NCBI RefSeq assembly: GCF_014805685.1
Contig: NC_060887.1
Location: 14,447,963-14,511,962, forward strand
DNA: 64,000 nucleotides
Reading direction: 5' to 3'
Source: Silurus meridionalis
Taxonomy: Eukaryota > Chordata > Actinopteri > Siluriformes > Siluridae
In this document: piece by piece, positions 1 to 11,961 of the stretch
How positions within the stretch are numbered: position 1 is the stretch's first letter
Layout: each line of letters begins with the position of its first letter
Program-made: the position numbers and the translations under genes
Notes under the pieces: model-generated
The model's database searches: none
What the model was told of the DNA's origin: nothing
The model's input: the letters and a program-made list of their open reading frames with translations, nothing else

Positions 1-190
1 GTATAAATGATTTGTGACAAATCCTTGTGTTAGTTTTAATAAGTAATTAAATGAAAGCAGTCGAGTTGTGCTGTTTAACATTGGTGTCTGTTGCACACAT
101 GTGGAATGATGACACTTTGCATTCCCCAACTTCCCGTTGGACAAATCTCAAAGCTGCATGATGGCATCGCATCAGAGAGAAGTGCAGGAG

Positions 191-255
<65 letters not shown>

Positions 256-608
256 ACTGCACTTGATTTAGTGTTAACTGTAAACTCTATCACATCCACA
301 TGCTTCAAACTGGATTTACATCCCAATAATTAATGTAGAAAAAAATGTTTCTATAAATATATCATTAAATATATATCTAAAATTTCAGATCAGAAATGGG
401 TGATATAAAGAATTCCTGGAAAGAGTTTTCATTGTCAGTGCATTGCCACAGTAAATTGTAAGCGTAAGGTCATGGAACAAGCTGCATTTTTAAAATTTCT
501 ATCAAAACATAATGTGAGAAAAGTATTTTGCTTGATTTCCATGATATTTCAGTTAACATGACTATAACTAAATGGGTCAAATAAACATCATACTGTATGT
601 CAGACTTT
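1..608. other. intergenic DNA downstream of irx1
   Basis: AT-rich unique sequence with no supported ORF. Apart from the GT repeat at 193-251 nothing recognisable is seen. Confidence 0.6.
193..251. repeat. (GT)n microsatellite
   Basis: Uninterrupted GT dinucleotides, about 29 units. The HTHTH/CVCVC reading frames across it are artefacts. Confidence 0.98.
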
Positions 609-912
609 ACATTATATGGACAAAAATTTGTGGACACCTGACCGTAAGATTTGTTTGTGCTTTTTGAACATCCAATTACAGAGTTAGTACTCATTTGCTA
701 CTCTTATAACCTCCACTCTTCTGGGAAGATGTTCCACTATATTTTGGAGTGTCCTTGTGGATTTGTGTTGCTTCAGACACAGTGGTGATAGTAAATTCAG
801 ATACTGATATTGGGTGAGGAGGCCTGGGGTGCAGTCAGCTCTGGTGTTGAGGTCCTACATTTATCGCAGGCCACTCAAGATCTCCCACCCCAACCCATAT
901 AAAGCATATCTT
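609..912 (+). mobile_element. Tc1-type MITE, copy 1 (right-truncated)
   Basis: Starts with a degraded terminal repeat (attatatggacaaaaattt) typical of fish Tc1-type elements. It then shares an interior with 59234-59725: both have ttgtttgtgctttttgaaca, a gggaagatgttccacta block and an aacccat..aaagcatatctt block in the same order. Copy 1 stops exactly where the GATA array begins. No transposase is encoded. Confidence 0.7.
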
Positions 913-1032
<120 letters not shown>

Positions 1033-1145
1033 ATGACTGCTCAGATTTGTATAATGGGACAAATGGTTCAAAATTCATTCATACGTGTAACTATTGACAG
1101 CCTGCTAGCTTATCTTAGCACTACATTGCTGTATTTAGTCTCTGC

Positions 1146-1452
<307 letters not shown>

Positions 1453-3692
1453 GAAAAACAAGCTGGAAAATGTCTCTATAATTTCTTGACTTTATTATAG
1501 ACAAAATATATGATCTGCACAAACTCCGTCAAGTCACTATTTACAGATTTGAGATGCTGCATTTACAGAAAACCCCCAGAACAAACAAACAAAAATAACA
1601 AAACAACTAAAAAAAACAACAAAAAAAAACAGGGAAAAACAAAACAAAAAAATGAATAACACAGAAAGAGAGGAAGTCAAACCTACCCATTATCCCGGGA
1701 TTAATTTAAGCGCTAGTATTATTAATATTATTAATATTAATATTATATTTACAAAACTCCAAATATCCATCCATATTTATTTATTTATTGATTTCATATT
1801 TTTGAGTCATTTTGTGTGACGATCAGGTTGTGAGGACTCGATGAGTATTCCTGGGACTGAGAGAGAGAAAGAGAGGGGAAAGAAAAATGGTTTAATTCTT
1901 CAGAGAGAACAATATATATTGATTGTACATTATGATTTCAATCATTCAGATAGATATTAATTCTAAAACCACTAATGGGTTGTACAGTATATTTAGTATA
2001 ATTATTGTGATATGTCCAATCAATATTTATTTGAAAATGTACATTTGGCTTGCTATTAACCTAAAATGGTCACACAATATATTCAGCATTATTACTGTGA
2101 TATATTTCCTAGAAATATTCATTCATTCTGAGGTTTTATGTAGAAGCATGCTTTTTGTTAAATATATTGCACATAAATAACAATTCACACTTTCCAAACA
2201 ATATCTATTTATGAGTTGGTTGCATGATATATATATATATATTTTTATTTGTGCCTTATTTGTGCACAATATTCATTAGTTAGTGTGACTAACAGAACCT
2301 TGAAATGGTGGCACACTTCATTGTTTATTGTCATTACTGCAATATTTAAAAATAAATCTGATTAGAAGTGTGGGTGTGGCTAAATTTTATCCGAACTGGC
2401 TGTACAATATATTGCTTATTATCATTATTGTGATGTGTTAACGTGATGTATTAAGTTAAATTAACACGTTAAGTAAAAATTCATGTTAGTATGATTTGTG
2501 GAAGTGTAATATAATATGTAATATATTGTGTCATCATTTTTGTGCTATTTGTGCCCAATGCTGAAGTGAAATTAAATGACATTAAATAGATATTTTAGTA
2601 GTAATAAGAATATATAATAGTATAAATGATGATGATTATTATAATTAAATTGTAAAATTATGTTTAACACTTACTGCTGTTGTATAGTATTTGGTTTACT
2701 GTTATAACAGTAGTTACAGTAAAATTCCACTTATAGGATCTCTAGTTATTTAAATGTATCTGTTCTTTTAAAAAATAGAAGTGGGGGAAGTGTTGATATG
2801 ATAGCTCTGATGGTTCTGACGGTTATAGCTATGATATTTGGAATAGTTCTAATATTGGTGATAGCTATGATATTTATGATAAGTATAGCTATGAACGCTG
2901 TAATAGTAATAAAAAATTATAGTTTGACAATTGCAAATGGTTATATAATTACAATAGTTAATAAAATAATTAATAAAATGTAATAGTTCCATAAAATTAT
3001 GAACATTAAGATGTGATGTTGTGATGGTTCAGTTTTAGTTATGACAGTGGCAAAGGTTTCAATAGATTATTAAACATTTAAAACATTTATAATAGTCCAA
3101 ATAGTTAATATTTAGTTACAATAGTTATAGTTACTACTACTATGTAGCAGCAATTATGATTTGTATCATAATTGCTAGAAATATGATGGTTAAAGCACAT
3201 TTGATTGTTTATATCAGTGGATACATAACTTAATAACAGTCATGTTACATTGGATATGATCTTTGGAAAAATGTAGGAAACATTGTTATAATAATAGCAA
3301 TAATATTTGTTATTTCATAGAGTTTCTATTAGTCATTTCTCATTGTTATGATATTTACTATATTTTTGATAGTTATGAGAATAAAAGAAACCTGATGTTT
3401 ATTACAATTGTGTTAGTTTTTTTCCTTACATTTCTAAAAACACAAATACAGTTAGCTATGAAACAGTGTGTTCACTAATAATTATGGATAAATTCTACAT
3501 TTTGAGCAACATTCAGCTTGTAACATTTATGAGAAGGCCCAAGCTGGAGAGAGTGCTAACGCTGCTTAAACACTATCTGGTCTCTGTCTGGAAATCATGA
3601 TTCATACAAAATGAGTGATGAGCGTAAAGCCTGGAGAAAAGATCATTGAGGAGGGTCGCGGTTAAAAAGGGGGCAAATTTTCCCCCGGGGGG

Positions 3693-3695
<3 letters not shown>
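1453..3695. other. AT-rich intergenic DNA downstream of irx1
   Basis: A-rich tract at 1590-1660, then very AT-rich sequence with short repeats of an atagctatgatattt theme near 2820-2900. Short hydrophobic ORFs (for example 2798-2983) show no family features and are taken as chance. No gene is supported. Confidence 0.55.

Positions 3696-3748
<53 letters not shown>
3696..3748. repeat. (CA)n microsatellite
   Basis: About 26 CA units, close to the weak candidate last exon of irx1 at 3783. Confidence 0.97.
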
Positions 3749-3749
<1 letters not shown>

Positions 3750-3825
3750 CCTCCCCGGAGACGGCAGAGGCAGTAGGTTTGACCTGCTTTGTCACACACG
3801 GTTTATCTTGAAGCAATAAACACTG

Positions 3826-3912
3826 AACCAATAATAATAATAATGATAATAATGATAATAATGATAATAATAATAATAACAATAATAATAATAATAATTA
3901 TAATAATAATTT
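3826..3912. repeat. (AAT)n microsatellite with TGA interruptions
   Basis: ATAATA units with regular ATG/ATAATG variants. Further AAT arrays occur at 7908-7945, 9697-9792 and 11572-11623. Confidence 0.9.
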
Positions 3913-3915
3913 GTA

Positions 3916-3921
3916 TTTATT
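3916..3921 (-). other. possible irx1 poly(A) signal
   Basis: AATAAA on the minus strand about 110 bases after the TAA at 4033-4031. It fits a short 3' UTR if exon 3 is terminal. The sequence here is AT-rich, so a chance match is quite possible. Confidence 0.25.
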
Positions 3922-3984
3922 TATCTAATTTTAGAATAATGTAAATTTTTGCAAAAAAAAGAAAAAGAAAAAAAAGAACCGTTC

Positions 3985-3985
<1 letters not shown>

Positions 3986-4030
<45 letters not shown>
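3986..4030. repeat. (GT)n microsatellite abutting irx1 exon 3
   Basis: On the irx1 sense strand this is a CA repeat beginning just after GTAAA at the exon 3 donor or stop codon. CA repeats in RNA are known hnRNP L sites, so an effect on splicing of this exon is possible (inference). Confidence 0.95.
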
Positions 4031-4032
<2 letters not shown>

Positions 4033-4098
4033 ACCCATCGTGAAGAGGTCTGAATGAAGACTTTGTGAGGGGCTGTGTGGGTGACTCGACTCCCCGCT
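4031..4098 (-). CDS. irx1: irx1 exon 3 (short exon, possibly terminal)
   Basis: A pyrimidine-rich stretch and acceptor (TTTATTTGTCAG|AGCGGGG) lie at 4099/4098. Joined in phase to exon 2 it reads [22 protein letters not shown]. This aligns with the conserved Irx1 tail pattern of a D/E-S-P, Q, L, K-S, F-x-P, D series (family knowledge). The reading either stops at TAA 4033-4031 or is spliced at a donor GG|GTAAAC (4035/4034) to a further short exon. A weak candidate continuation starts at 3783 (CAG|GTCAAACC, reading SNLLPLPSP), but its frame then runs into the CA repeat. The exon is too short for ORF callers. Confidence 0.72.
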
Positions 4099-4174
4099 CT
4101 GACAAATAAAAAACACAATCAATAATAAATGAGGTGATTATGGAGATGTGATCTGCACTGAATGGGTTAATAAA

Positions 4175-4243
<69 letters not shown>

Positions 4244-7200
4244 CTCTCTCTCTGATCCAATGATTCATTTTTTTATCAGCTTTAGAATGATGACTTAAAA
4301 TATCAACAGCAAATTATTAATCAATATTATGATATTTTAATGTTATTGAAATATAATATTGTACTTAAAAAGAAAGAAAAGATAAAAAAAGATTAAGTAG
4401 AAAAGTCAGGAATTAAAGCTATATGAACAAATAAATAAATAAGGTTGTTATTAACAAAGTTAATAAATAGCAGGTATTCTGTTCAGTCATCTCATTGGAT
4501 GTTTTATTAATATATACTGTATGTAATTATATATTATAAGTATATATAAATGTATACATGTCCAAATTAATATACATGTTAATTTGCTGTTGTTTATGAG
4601 GCAAAATGAAAAGGTAGTGCATTAAATAAAATATATGCACAATTATAATAATAAATAAATGTTAAATATAGAAAATGCTTTATTAGTATTTAAATTCATA
4701 AAGTTCCTATTACAGAAAAATGTATATCTAATAAATAATAATAAATAAAAAAAAACACTAAAATTATGTATCACCTGTGTGTTTGGGGCTGAGCTGCTCT
4801 AGGTCTTTGTCCTTCTCAATTGTACTCTGTTGCTGCTGTTGTTGCTGTTGCTGTTGCTGTTGTGTTTGATGATGATGATGATGTTGATGATGTTGATGAT
4901 GATGGTTCTGGTTTACTCCCACCAGCGAGCGGACATTAAGCAGTGAGTTGTGGCTGAGGAATGCTCCGTTGTTCCAGCTGTGGATCTTGCTGATGGGGCA
5001 AGTGTAAAGTCTATGGTTGTTGAGGAAGGCCGGGTGTTGGACGCCAGTGGTTTTAGACACATCCGGACTTGTCGCCGTCTCCGCTAACGACCAGATCTTA
5101 GGTTTGCTGCTGACAGGGAGTTGAAGGTTCGGTGACGTCATGATGGTCATGTTTTTGTTAGCATTAGCATTAGCATTGGTGTGCACATGCATGCGCACTT
5201 CATCTCGCTCCTTCAGGAGTTTTTGCGCTCGTTTTTCCTCATCCTCGTCTTCATCATCATCTTCCTCCTCCTCCGCGTTGCTGCGATCCCCATCGTTTTC
5301 GTCAATCTTATCGATGTCGATGCTCTCTAGGTCAATCTCCTCTTCATCCTCACGCTTGTCTTCATTGTCGCTGCCGAAGATTATGCCATCCTCGCCATCC
5401 TCGTTGGCCCGCGCGCCCCACGTCACTTTGTTCTCTTTCTTGAGTCTCCGCCTGGCGTTGGCGAACCATGTGGACACCTGCGTGAGTGTCATCTTGGTGA
5501 TGATAGCCAGCATGATCTTCTCACCCTTTGTAGGGTATGGGTTTTTCCGGTGCTCGTTCAGCCAGGCCTTCAGCGTGCTTGTGCTCTCCCGTGTGGCGTT
5601 CTTGGGCCTTGACGCATCACCATACTGGAACCCGGCGTAGGGGTAGAATGCAGCCGGGGAGGCGTGGGCAGCAAAACTTATGCCAGGGCTGTCCTTTAGA
5701 TCGTATTGTGAACCCTGAACACACACAAACATATTACCTAAATTAGTGTTATCAGTGTTAAGCACATATTTACACATTTTTTAAGCATTTATATTTGTAG
5801 ATCTGTGAAATATTTAACGTTTATTTAGCACCTAATTACATAATAAACGTTTTGTGGTAACATCTGCTAGAGACTTATTAACACTGTTAAAGTCAATAAA
5901 TTATACCTGTTTATATTATCTCTGTAACAGCTGTGTTGATTGACTAGTTTGGATGATGGAAAAGTTAATAGCAGGTGTTGAGGTGTTCAGTTACCACGAC
6001 AAATGCTGTGCTGAATTTATTCTTACAATTTTTAACTAACACCAAATGTACACATTTTGGTGTAAGTTAAAAATCGTAAGAAAAGATTCAGTACAGCATT
6101 TGTCCTGTGTTGATGCTTTCTAGGAGCAAAGTGGGTCCAAATAGAACCCTCTAAATGGAAATCCACACCACACATGATTGGAAATTAGTTAAATACTGCA
6201 AAATTCAGCTGATTGTTTTAATTCACCAAGAGTGGAAATATAGAGGTTAATTACAAACTAAAGGTCAGTGTAACACCATGTGGCGTTTTAATGAAACTCA
6301 GCATTTAAATACATGCAACATTGTCTTCAGCAGGGGTTTTGGCACTCGAGCATTTTTCTGTGTTTGACACTAAACTCTATAAGATTTTAGTGAACACTAA
6401 CACTGTTATTAAATAAACACTGCTGATAAACTGAACACTGTAACACAATTGTTGAATTGGTATTATTGCTATATTTATAGTGATAGTATTTGTCAAACCT
6501 CCTAATCCAGAGTGCCTTGCTCAAAGGCCCTGCAGTGTTAGCTTTGATGGTGCTTGGATTTGAACTGATGACCTTTTGGTCCACATCTTAACTACTTTAG
6601 GTTAAACAACATAGGTCAATTGAAAACTGTAACAGTTCGCACTGCAGTTTAATTAAACTACAATTATGACTGTAAAACTGTGATGATGAATTAAACATTG
6701 TGAGTTAAACATTAATGTAACACAACTTGTTGAAACACTGGCTGTTATTTGAACAGTAGCAGGTAACACTCTAGGTTAATACACATTGTAGTTGAACTAA
6801 ACACTGTAATAACTAACACTGTAGTTCAATTATCCACTCTGTTTTAAATCAACACAGTAAACATAACTGAATATCGCATCTAAACGCCATAAGATCAAAT
6901 GGTCAAAGGGGTTCTTTCTACATGGCACTGAATGTCATGTTTACACTAGATAGATTCAACACTACTGCTTTAGTCAATTTTTATGGTTTAACCAATGTGC
7001 TTAGAGAACATTAAACACTAAATCACTTATATTTACACAATTATCACAATTATCTAATTTATTCAGCAGAGCAGTTGAGGGTTAAGGGAGCCTTGCTATA
7101 AGGCCCAATTGTGGTAGGTGTGATTTGATCTCATGACCTTCTAAACCCAACATGTTAACCACAGAGCTATTACCTCCCAGTTAAATATACTCAAACACTT

Positions 7201-7900
7201 CTGGATTATTTGACGCTGTGAACAGTAAACCTTAAACACTGCCCACTGGATTAGCACCTGAATAGATTACCATAACTTCGGAATTAACTCCCTACTTTAG
7301 CTGTTAACTCAAAACCACATACTAACCCTAACCCTTTTCCAGATATACACTCAATTTAGTGCTCCAGCTATCTGTCTAGCTATTTGTAATAAAAAAATAA
7401 AATTTATAAAATTTATAAATAAAAATAATAATAATTAAAAAAAATCTTTGTCTACACTTTATGAGTGTTTAATTGAATGCTTGTCAAATGGTGAATTTTG
7501 AATTAGTGCTTATTCGAAAATAATTTCACTTTTCTAGCATCAATCCAAATGTTAATAAAATGAAATATAAAAAAAGTTCTGGTTCTCTTTTTCTCCCTTC
7601 GATGATTCTATTCATCTCTGAGTTTTTCCCCCTCATTCAGCCCATCTGATTTAACCTTTGACCTTTAAACAGCGGGACGTCCGCTATTGTGTGACGTGAG
7701 AAAATTACACGCAGCACGTCAGATTAAAATAGTGACGTGCGAAATCTGAAAAATTAGAAAGTAAAAACTCACAATGATCTGATTGAGCATACTGATGGTA
7801 TATTCGCTTTTCAACACATGAAATTTTTAAATTGTCTCCTCATTTTAGAACTAAAAGTATTTTATTTTCATTTTAAAATCAGTTTTTCATTATGTTTCAC

Positions 7901-7948
<48 letters not shown>

Positions 7949-9148
7949 CATTTTTTGTTTGTCAATACATAAACAATTTAAGACATTGAAACCAAGACTT
8001 CTTCGTATAAAGATTTTATCAAGATTTTATCTTAAATTAATTCAGTGACTGATTTTTCATAATATTATCAATTTCACACGATTTTTTTGCTGAAAAACAT
8101 CTTTGTTGTTTACTAATCAATCAAGAGAAACTTATTTTAAAAATCAATAAATTATTTATTAATCCTGATCGTTGCTGTATTTCCTTTTTTTTCATGTTAC
8201 TGCGTCAGGTTAAGGAAAAAAAGACGCATCATCCATCAAGGCATAAAATCTAACACTGTGACGCAACACTTCAAATTCGATCAACTTAATTATTGTAAAG
8301 GCGTTTTTAATAAGTCACAAAATAGCGATGAATAAACATACAATTAATCCCCCCCCCCACCCCCGTTTCAGTCAGTTTAACATCATGAAGCGATTTTCCA
8401 GTCTGACCACCGCGCTGTTTGTTTTTCCCCAGTTTAATCGGTAAAACTGTTTATTTGTTATTTCATTTTTTAGGCGCTAAATAAATTTGAAGAGCGAGAA
8501 ATTGATTTAGTTCGCGTTCATTTATACCTCGAGACCATTACAATTTGACAAAAGGCTGCTATTAATAAAGAACCTATAAATGCCTTAAGGAAAATAAATA
8601 CTGGATATTTCCACTATTTTAACTTTTTAAAAAAATTGCTATTTCTTTTTTGCCCAGAATATACGATTTTTTTTAATGTGTTCATTGAGAATGTATTATT
8701 ACAATGAAAGTGAATTATTAATCTTTGCTTTAAGGATAACAGTTCAAATATATAGATATTTTTGTAATACATTAATTATAGCGTTATCATCTTTATTTAT
8801 TTGTATGTTAGTTTATAACGATATTATAATCATTTGTTTTGTATTTAGTTTTGTAAAAGTAACACTCACCATCTGGGAGAAGAGCGCGAGCTCGGCGGCG
8901 CTGGTGTACGGCAGGAACGCGCCGTAGCCGTACGGATGCGCGTACACGCCACCGGCGCCCCCGGCTCCAGCCGCCAGCAGCGACGTGACAGCGCACGCGC
9001 TACCGGCCACGTCGCAGTTGGCCCCGCGCGAGGACGCGGCGGACGGCGGGGATGCGGGAGACACTGACGACGGCGCAAGGAGCTGCCGTTCAGCCGCCGC
9101 TCCGACACCGTACAGGTACTGCGGGTAGCCCAGCTGCGGGAACGACAT
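4031..9148 (-). CDS. irx1: Iroquois homeobox protein Irx1 (three exons identified, C-terminus uncertain)
   Basis: TALE-class homeodomain transcription factor, nuclear, expected to act in neural, heart and kidney patterning. Joined exons (8870-9148, 4775-5714, 4031-4098) give about 428 residues. The N-terminus starts [12 protein letters not shown]. The TALE homeodomain lies at about residues 129-191, with the NPYPTKGEK loop and helix 3 reading [16 protein letters not shown]. An acidic block follows (about 200-255, with [12 protein letters not shown]), then [15 protein letters not shown] (about 297-311), the QHPAFL / LYTC segment, and a His/Gln tract (364-389). The FGSDNE and [12 protein letters not shown] segments and the [12 protein letters not shown] junction favour Irx1 over Irx3 or Irx5 (family knowledge). 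Splice junctions are GT-AG. Whether it is the a or b teleost paralogue is unresolved. The family's last residues (usually ending in LPSA) were not placed. Confidence 0.93.
4099..4774 (-). other. irx1 intron 2
   Basis: 676-bp AT-rich intron with GT donor and AG acceptor. It holds an AC/TC microsatellite at 4177-4251 and otherwise no recognisable element. Confidence 0.7.
4177..4251. repeat. (AC)n(TC)n microsatellite
   Basis: About 32 AC units followed by TC units, inside irx1 intron 2. Confidence 0.97.
4775..5714 (-). CDS. irx1: irx1 exon 2 (homeodomain exon)
   Basis: The acceptor TTCAG|GGTTCACAA is at 5715/5714 and the donor CACACAG|GTGATAC is at 4775/4774. The exon is 940 bp, phase 0 to phase 1. 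It encodes [11 protein letters not shown], the whole homeodomain, the acidic block, a short ANANAN repeat, [15 protein letters not shown] and a His/Gln-rich region written by GATGAT and CTGTTG repeats on the plus strand. Without splicing the frame would stop 3 codons after the donor (GDT, then TAA), so an exon end here is well supported. Confidence 0.95.
5999..6103. repeat. long hairpin (inverted repeat) in irx1 intron 1
   Basis: Arms of about 50 nt (acaaatgctgtgctgaattt... and its near-exact reverse complement ...attcagtacagcatttgt) are separated by only a few bases around 6050-6053. There are about five mismatches or small bulges. It could be a fully palindromic MITE or a miRNA-like precursor. 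It lies in the intron and could be transcribed. Confidence 0.85.
6500..6600 (-). mobile_element. degraded tRNA-type SINE fragment
   Basis: Contains the gagtgccttgctcaaaggcc and tttgaactgatgacctt blocks also present at 7045-7178, 22950-23080 and 23170-23320. These are widespread in teleost SINEs. Diverged and lacking clear ends. Confidence 0.6.
7045..7178 (-). mobile_element. degraded tRNA-type SINE fragment
   Basis: attatctaatttattcagcag, gttgagggttaaggg, ccttgct, ctcatgacctt and a degenerate A-box complement (aaccacagagcta) follow the same order as the copy at 23095-23330. Confidence 0.65.
7908..7945. repeat. (AAT)n microsatellite
   Basis: About 13 AAT units in irx1 intron 1. Confidence 0.95.
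8870..9148 (-). CDS. irx1: irx1 exon 1 (coding part)
   Basis: Ninety-three codons from the ATG at 9148-9146 to a donor reading ATG|GTGAGTG at 8870/8869, phase 0. The start was chosen because [12 protein letters not shown] is the conserved beginning of Irx1/Irx3-type proteins. Its context has G at -3. The exon is strikingly GC- and CpG-rich compared with the AT-rich flanks and encodes an Ala/Gly/Ser-rich stretch. The frame stays open upstream for about 100 codons, but that extension is low-complexity Arg/Glu and Cys/Val sequence from GA and GT repeats and is not thought to be protein. Confidence 0.93.
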
Positions 9149-9231
9149 GTCCAGAGAGAGGAACAAACCAAATCGAACAAACAAACAAGCACGCGAGGAT
9201 GGTGGAGAAAAAAACCCGGAGAACTCTTTCA

Positions 9232-9307
<76 letters not shown>

Positions 9308-9525
9308 CCGTGTTTCCTCCGCTGAAGTCCGTGAAAGAATGCGCGAGCGCTGAACGCTGAGTTCGGAATGATGCGCTCTCCGCCTCCTCTCCTCGTCGCG
9401 CGCTCTCCTCCTCCTCCTCCTCCTCCTCCTCTGTGTCTCGCAGCTCTCGCGCAAGATCTCGCCGTTCTAAACCTCTCCACCGGAGTTCTGATGCCTTTGA
9501 TTGGCGTTTGAGCCAAAAAAAAAAA
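9149..9525 (-). promoter_or_regulatory. irx1 5' UTR and proximal promoter region
   Basis: A CpG-rich stretch just upstream of the irx1 ATG. It holds a GT/GA microsatellite (9234-9303), a TCC run near 9410-9431 and an inverted CCAAT box (ATTGG on plus at 9500-9504). No clear TATA box. The transcription start cannot be fixed from sequence. Confidence 0.6.
9234..9303. repeat. (CT)n(AC)n compound microsatellite in the irx1 leader
   Basis: CT units 9234-9273 followed by AC units 9276-9303. On the irx1 sense strand this is (GT)n(GA)n about 90-160 bases before the start codon. Confidence 0.95.
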
Positions 9526-9695
9526 ATAAAATAAAGCAACACCAAGTGAACTGATTCAGGCTCCTCCTTGCGCGCGCTTGTGGACCGTTTTTTTAGAGGG
9601 TGGGAGAGCTTGAGCGCACCGTGCAACTTTTTTTTACCCCTCCGCATGTGGAATATTGTGTTTTGTTTTGTATTGCATGTGTTTAACTCTATCGC

Positions 9696-9753
<58 letters not shown>

Positions 9754-10340
9754 TAATAATAATAATAATAATAATTATTATTATTATTATATAAACTATA
9801 GAATTGTTTTCCTACCAAATTCAAATCCCGCTGCAAGTACAGCATTCCAAGGATAAACATATATTAATAAATAAAAAATACAACGATTTGTATTAAATAT
9901 AATATTACTATTTTACACTGAAAATTAGGTCACAAATAATTGTCAAACTTTTTAACGTCTAAGATTCTAGAAACTAATTTGTTTGTTTGGTTTTTTTTTA
10001 CACCAAGCATCTATGTAACTAAAATAACACATCTATTTAAATAGATAATCAAATAACACAATATTTATTTCCTAATAAAATGCCTTCTAAATCATTTAAA
10101 TATCATATTATAGTTCAATAAAAAAAAAAACACTTGTCAAGTCACATAAACCGCACACTTTTGACATTTTAAATACTAGAAAATACACTGGTCTGTTTAT
10201 ATTACTCCAATATTACGGATCACAATGCGCGTGCATAATTCTAAATTATGTCATCATTTTATAATAAAAATTTTTGGTAATTTTTTTGCGAGTGGGTGTT
10301 GTTTATAATTATAATAGTCTGTGTTAGAGAGCGTAAGTAA
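9526..10340. other. irx1 upstream flank, AT-rich
   Basis: Includes the AAT/ATT array at 9697-9792, which gives spurious poly-Asn and poly-Tyr frames. The rest is AT-rich unique DNA without a recognisable feature. Confidence 0.6.
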
Positions 10341-10342
10341 TA

Positions 10343-10807
<465 letters not shown>

Positions 10808-11046
10808 AATACATTACTCCACGTCCATACTTTTTGTGCTGTAAGGTACCATACTCATATACACACGTGCTATTATTATTACCATGATTTTATATTATTA
10901 TTATTATAACAATTTGTGTTCCATTATAAAAGTGATACTTTATATCGCATATTGCAAATTACATATATGTTACAGAAACAAAGAAAGAAAAAAAGGGAAA
11001 ATAAGACGAGGGTGAATCTTAACGGTTAAACACCGGACAGCTTTAC

Positions 11047-11261
<215 letters not shown>

Positions 11262-11297
11262 TGTCTACAATGTGCTTTAGGTCATGTTTTTTATTTT

Positions 11298-11300
<3 letters not shown>

Positions 11301-11343
<43 letters not shown>

Positions 11344-11423
11344 TGCCCTGCTGCAGATTTAACACTTAACGCCTGAAGACAGAGTGTGTGATTGTGATCA
11401 GATCCAGATGGTTGAGTGTCCCC

Positions 11424-11482
<59 letters not shown>
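11301..11482. repeat. (GT)n and (CA)n microsatellites
   Basis: GT 11301-11342 and CA 11426-11482, an inverted pair separated by about 80 bp of unique sequence. Confidence 0.95.
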
Positions 11483-11484
<2 letters not shown>

Positions 11485-11571
11485 AGAGGCGAGTGGTGAA
11501 GGTGATAAGATACTAGAGTAAAAAGATGAGCCTCGTCTCCATCAGCGTATGACAGGAAACCAGGGTTACTA

Positions 11572-11622
<51 letters not shown>

Positions 11623-11769
11623 CATGATGATGATAATTACAATTATTGTTTTTAATTACAGTTTGATTTAATGAGAGAAAAGACAAAAATAATTCAAGGC
11701 AATGAAAATGTAAAACAAACTTATAAATTAATAAAGAAATAATGTATCATTTATTATAATTGATTTATA

Positions 11770-11841
<72 letters not shown>
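11572..11841. repeat. (AAT)n and (TA)n microsatellites
   Basis: AAT units 11572-11623 and TA units 11777-11841, with AT-rich sequence between. Confidence 0.95.
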
Positions 11842-11845
<4 letters not shown>

Positions 11846-11961
11846 TGCATGTATTTATCATTGTTTACAAACAAGTCATTGTCATTGTCATTGTCATTGT
11901 TTACAAACAAGATCGTCAAAATGTTTAGTCATGTTATTAGTATGATGGTGATTTATATTGA

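Larger units (their letters stand above)
5715..8869 (-). other. irx1 intron 1
   Basis: 3155-bp AT-rich intron bounded by GTGAGTG and TTCAG. It contains the hairpin at 5999-6103, two SINE relics (6500-6600, 7045-7178), an AAT array (7908-7945) and a C-run at 8351-8364. The part near 7640-7750 has CpG-containing unique sequence that could be regulatory. No other coding sequence is seen. Confidence 0.85.

Noticed and set aside
2798..2983. 61-codon hydrophobic ORF that could look like a small membrane protein
   Set aside because: Ile/Met/Val-rich reading of low-complexity ATA-rich repeats; no conservation signal.
3662..3783. Candidate last exon of irx1 (CAG|GTCAAACC, SNLLPLPSP)
   Set aside because: The frame does not stop but runs through the CA repeat for dozens of codons; kept only as a weak possibility.
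5140..5640. 166-codon plus-strand ORF opposite irx1 exon 2
   Set aside because: Poly-Ser stretch is the complement of the irx1 acidic block; the minus frame carries the homeodomain.
8813..9454. 213-codon reading of irx1 exon 1 starting at 9454 and running into the intron
   Set aside because: N-terminal part is GA/GT-repeat translation and the C-terminal VSVTFTK part is past a good GTGAGT donor; MSFPQ is the conserved start.
9656..9856. Poly-Asn / poly-Tyr ORFs
   Set aside because: Translation of the AAT/ATT array.
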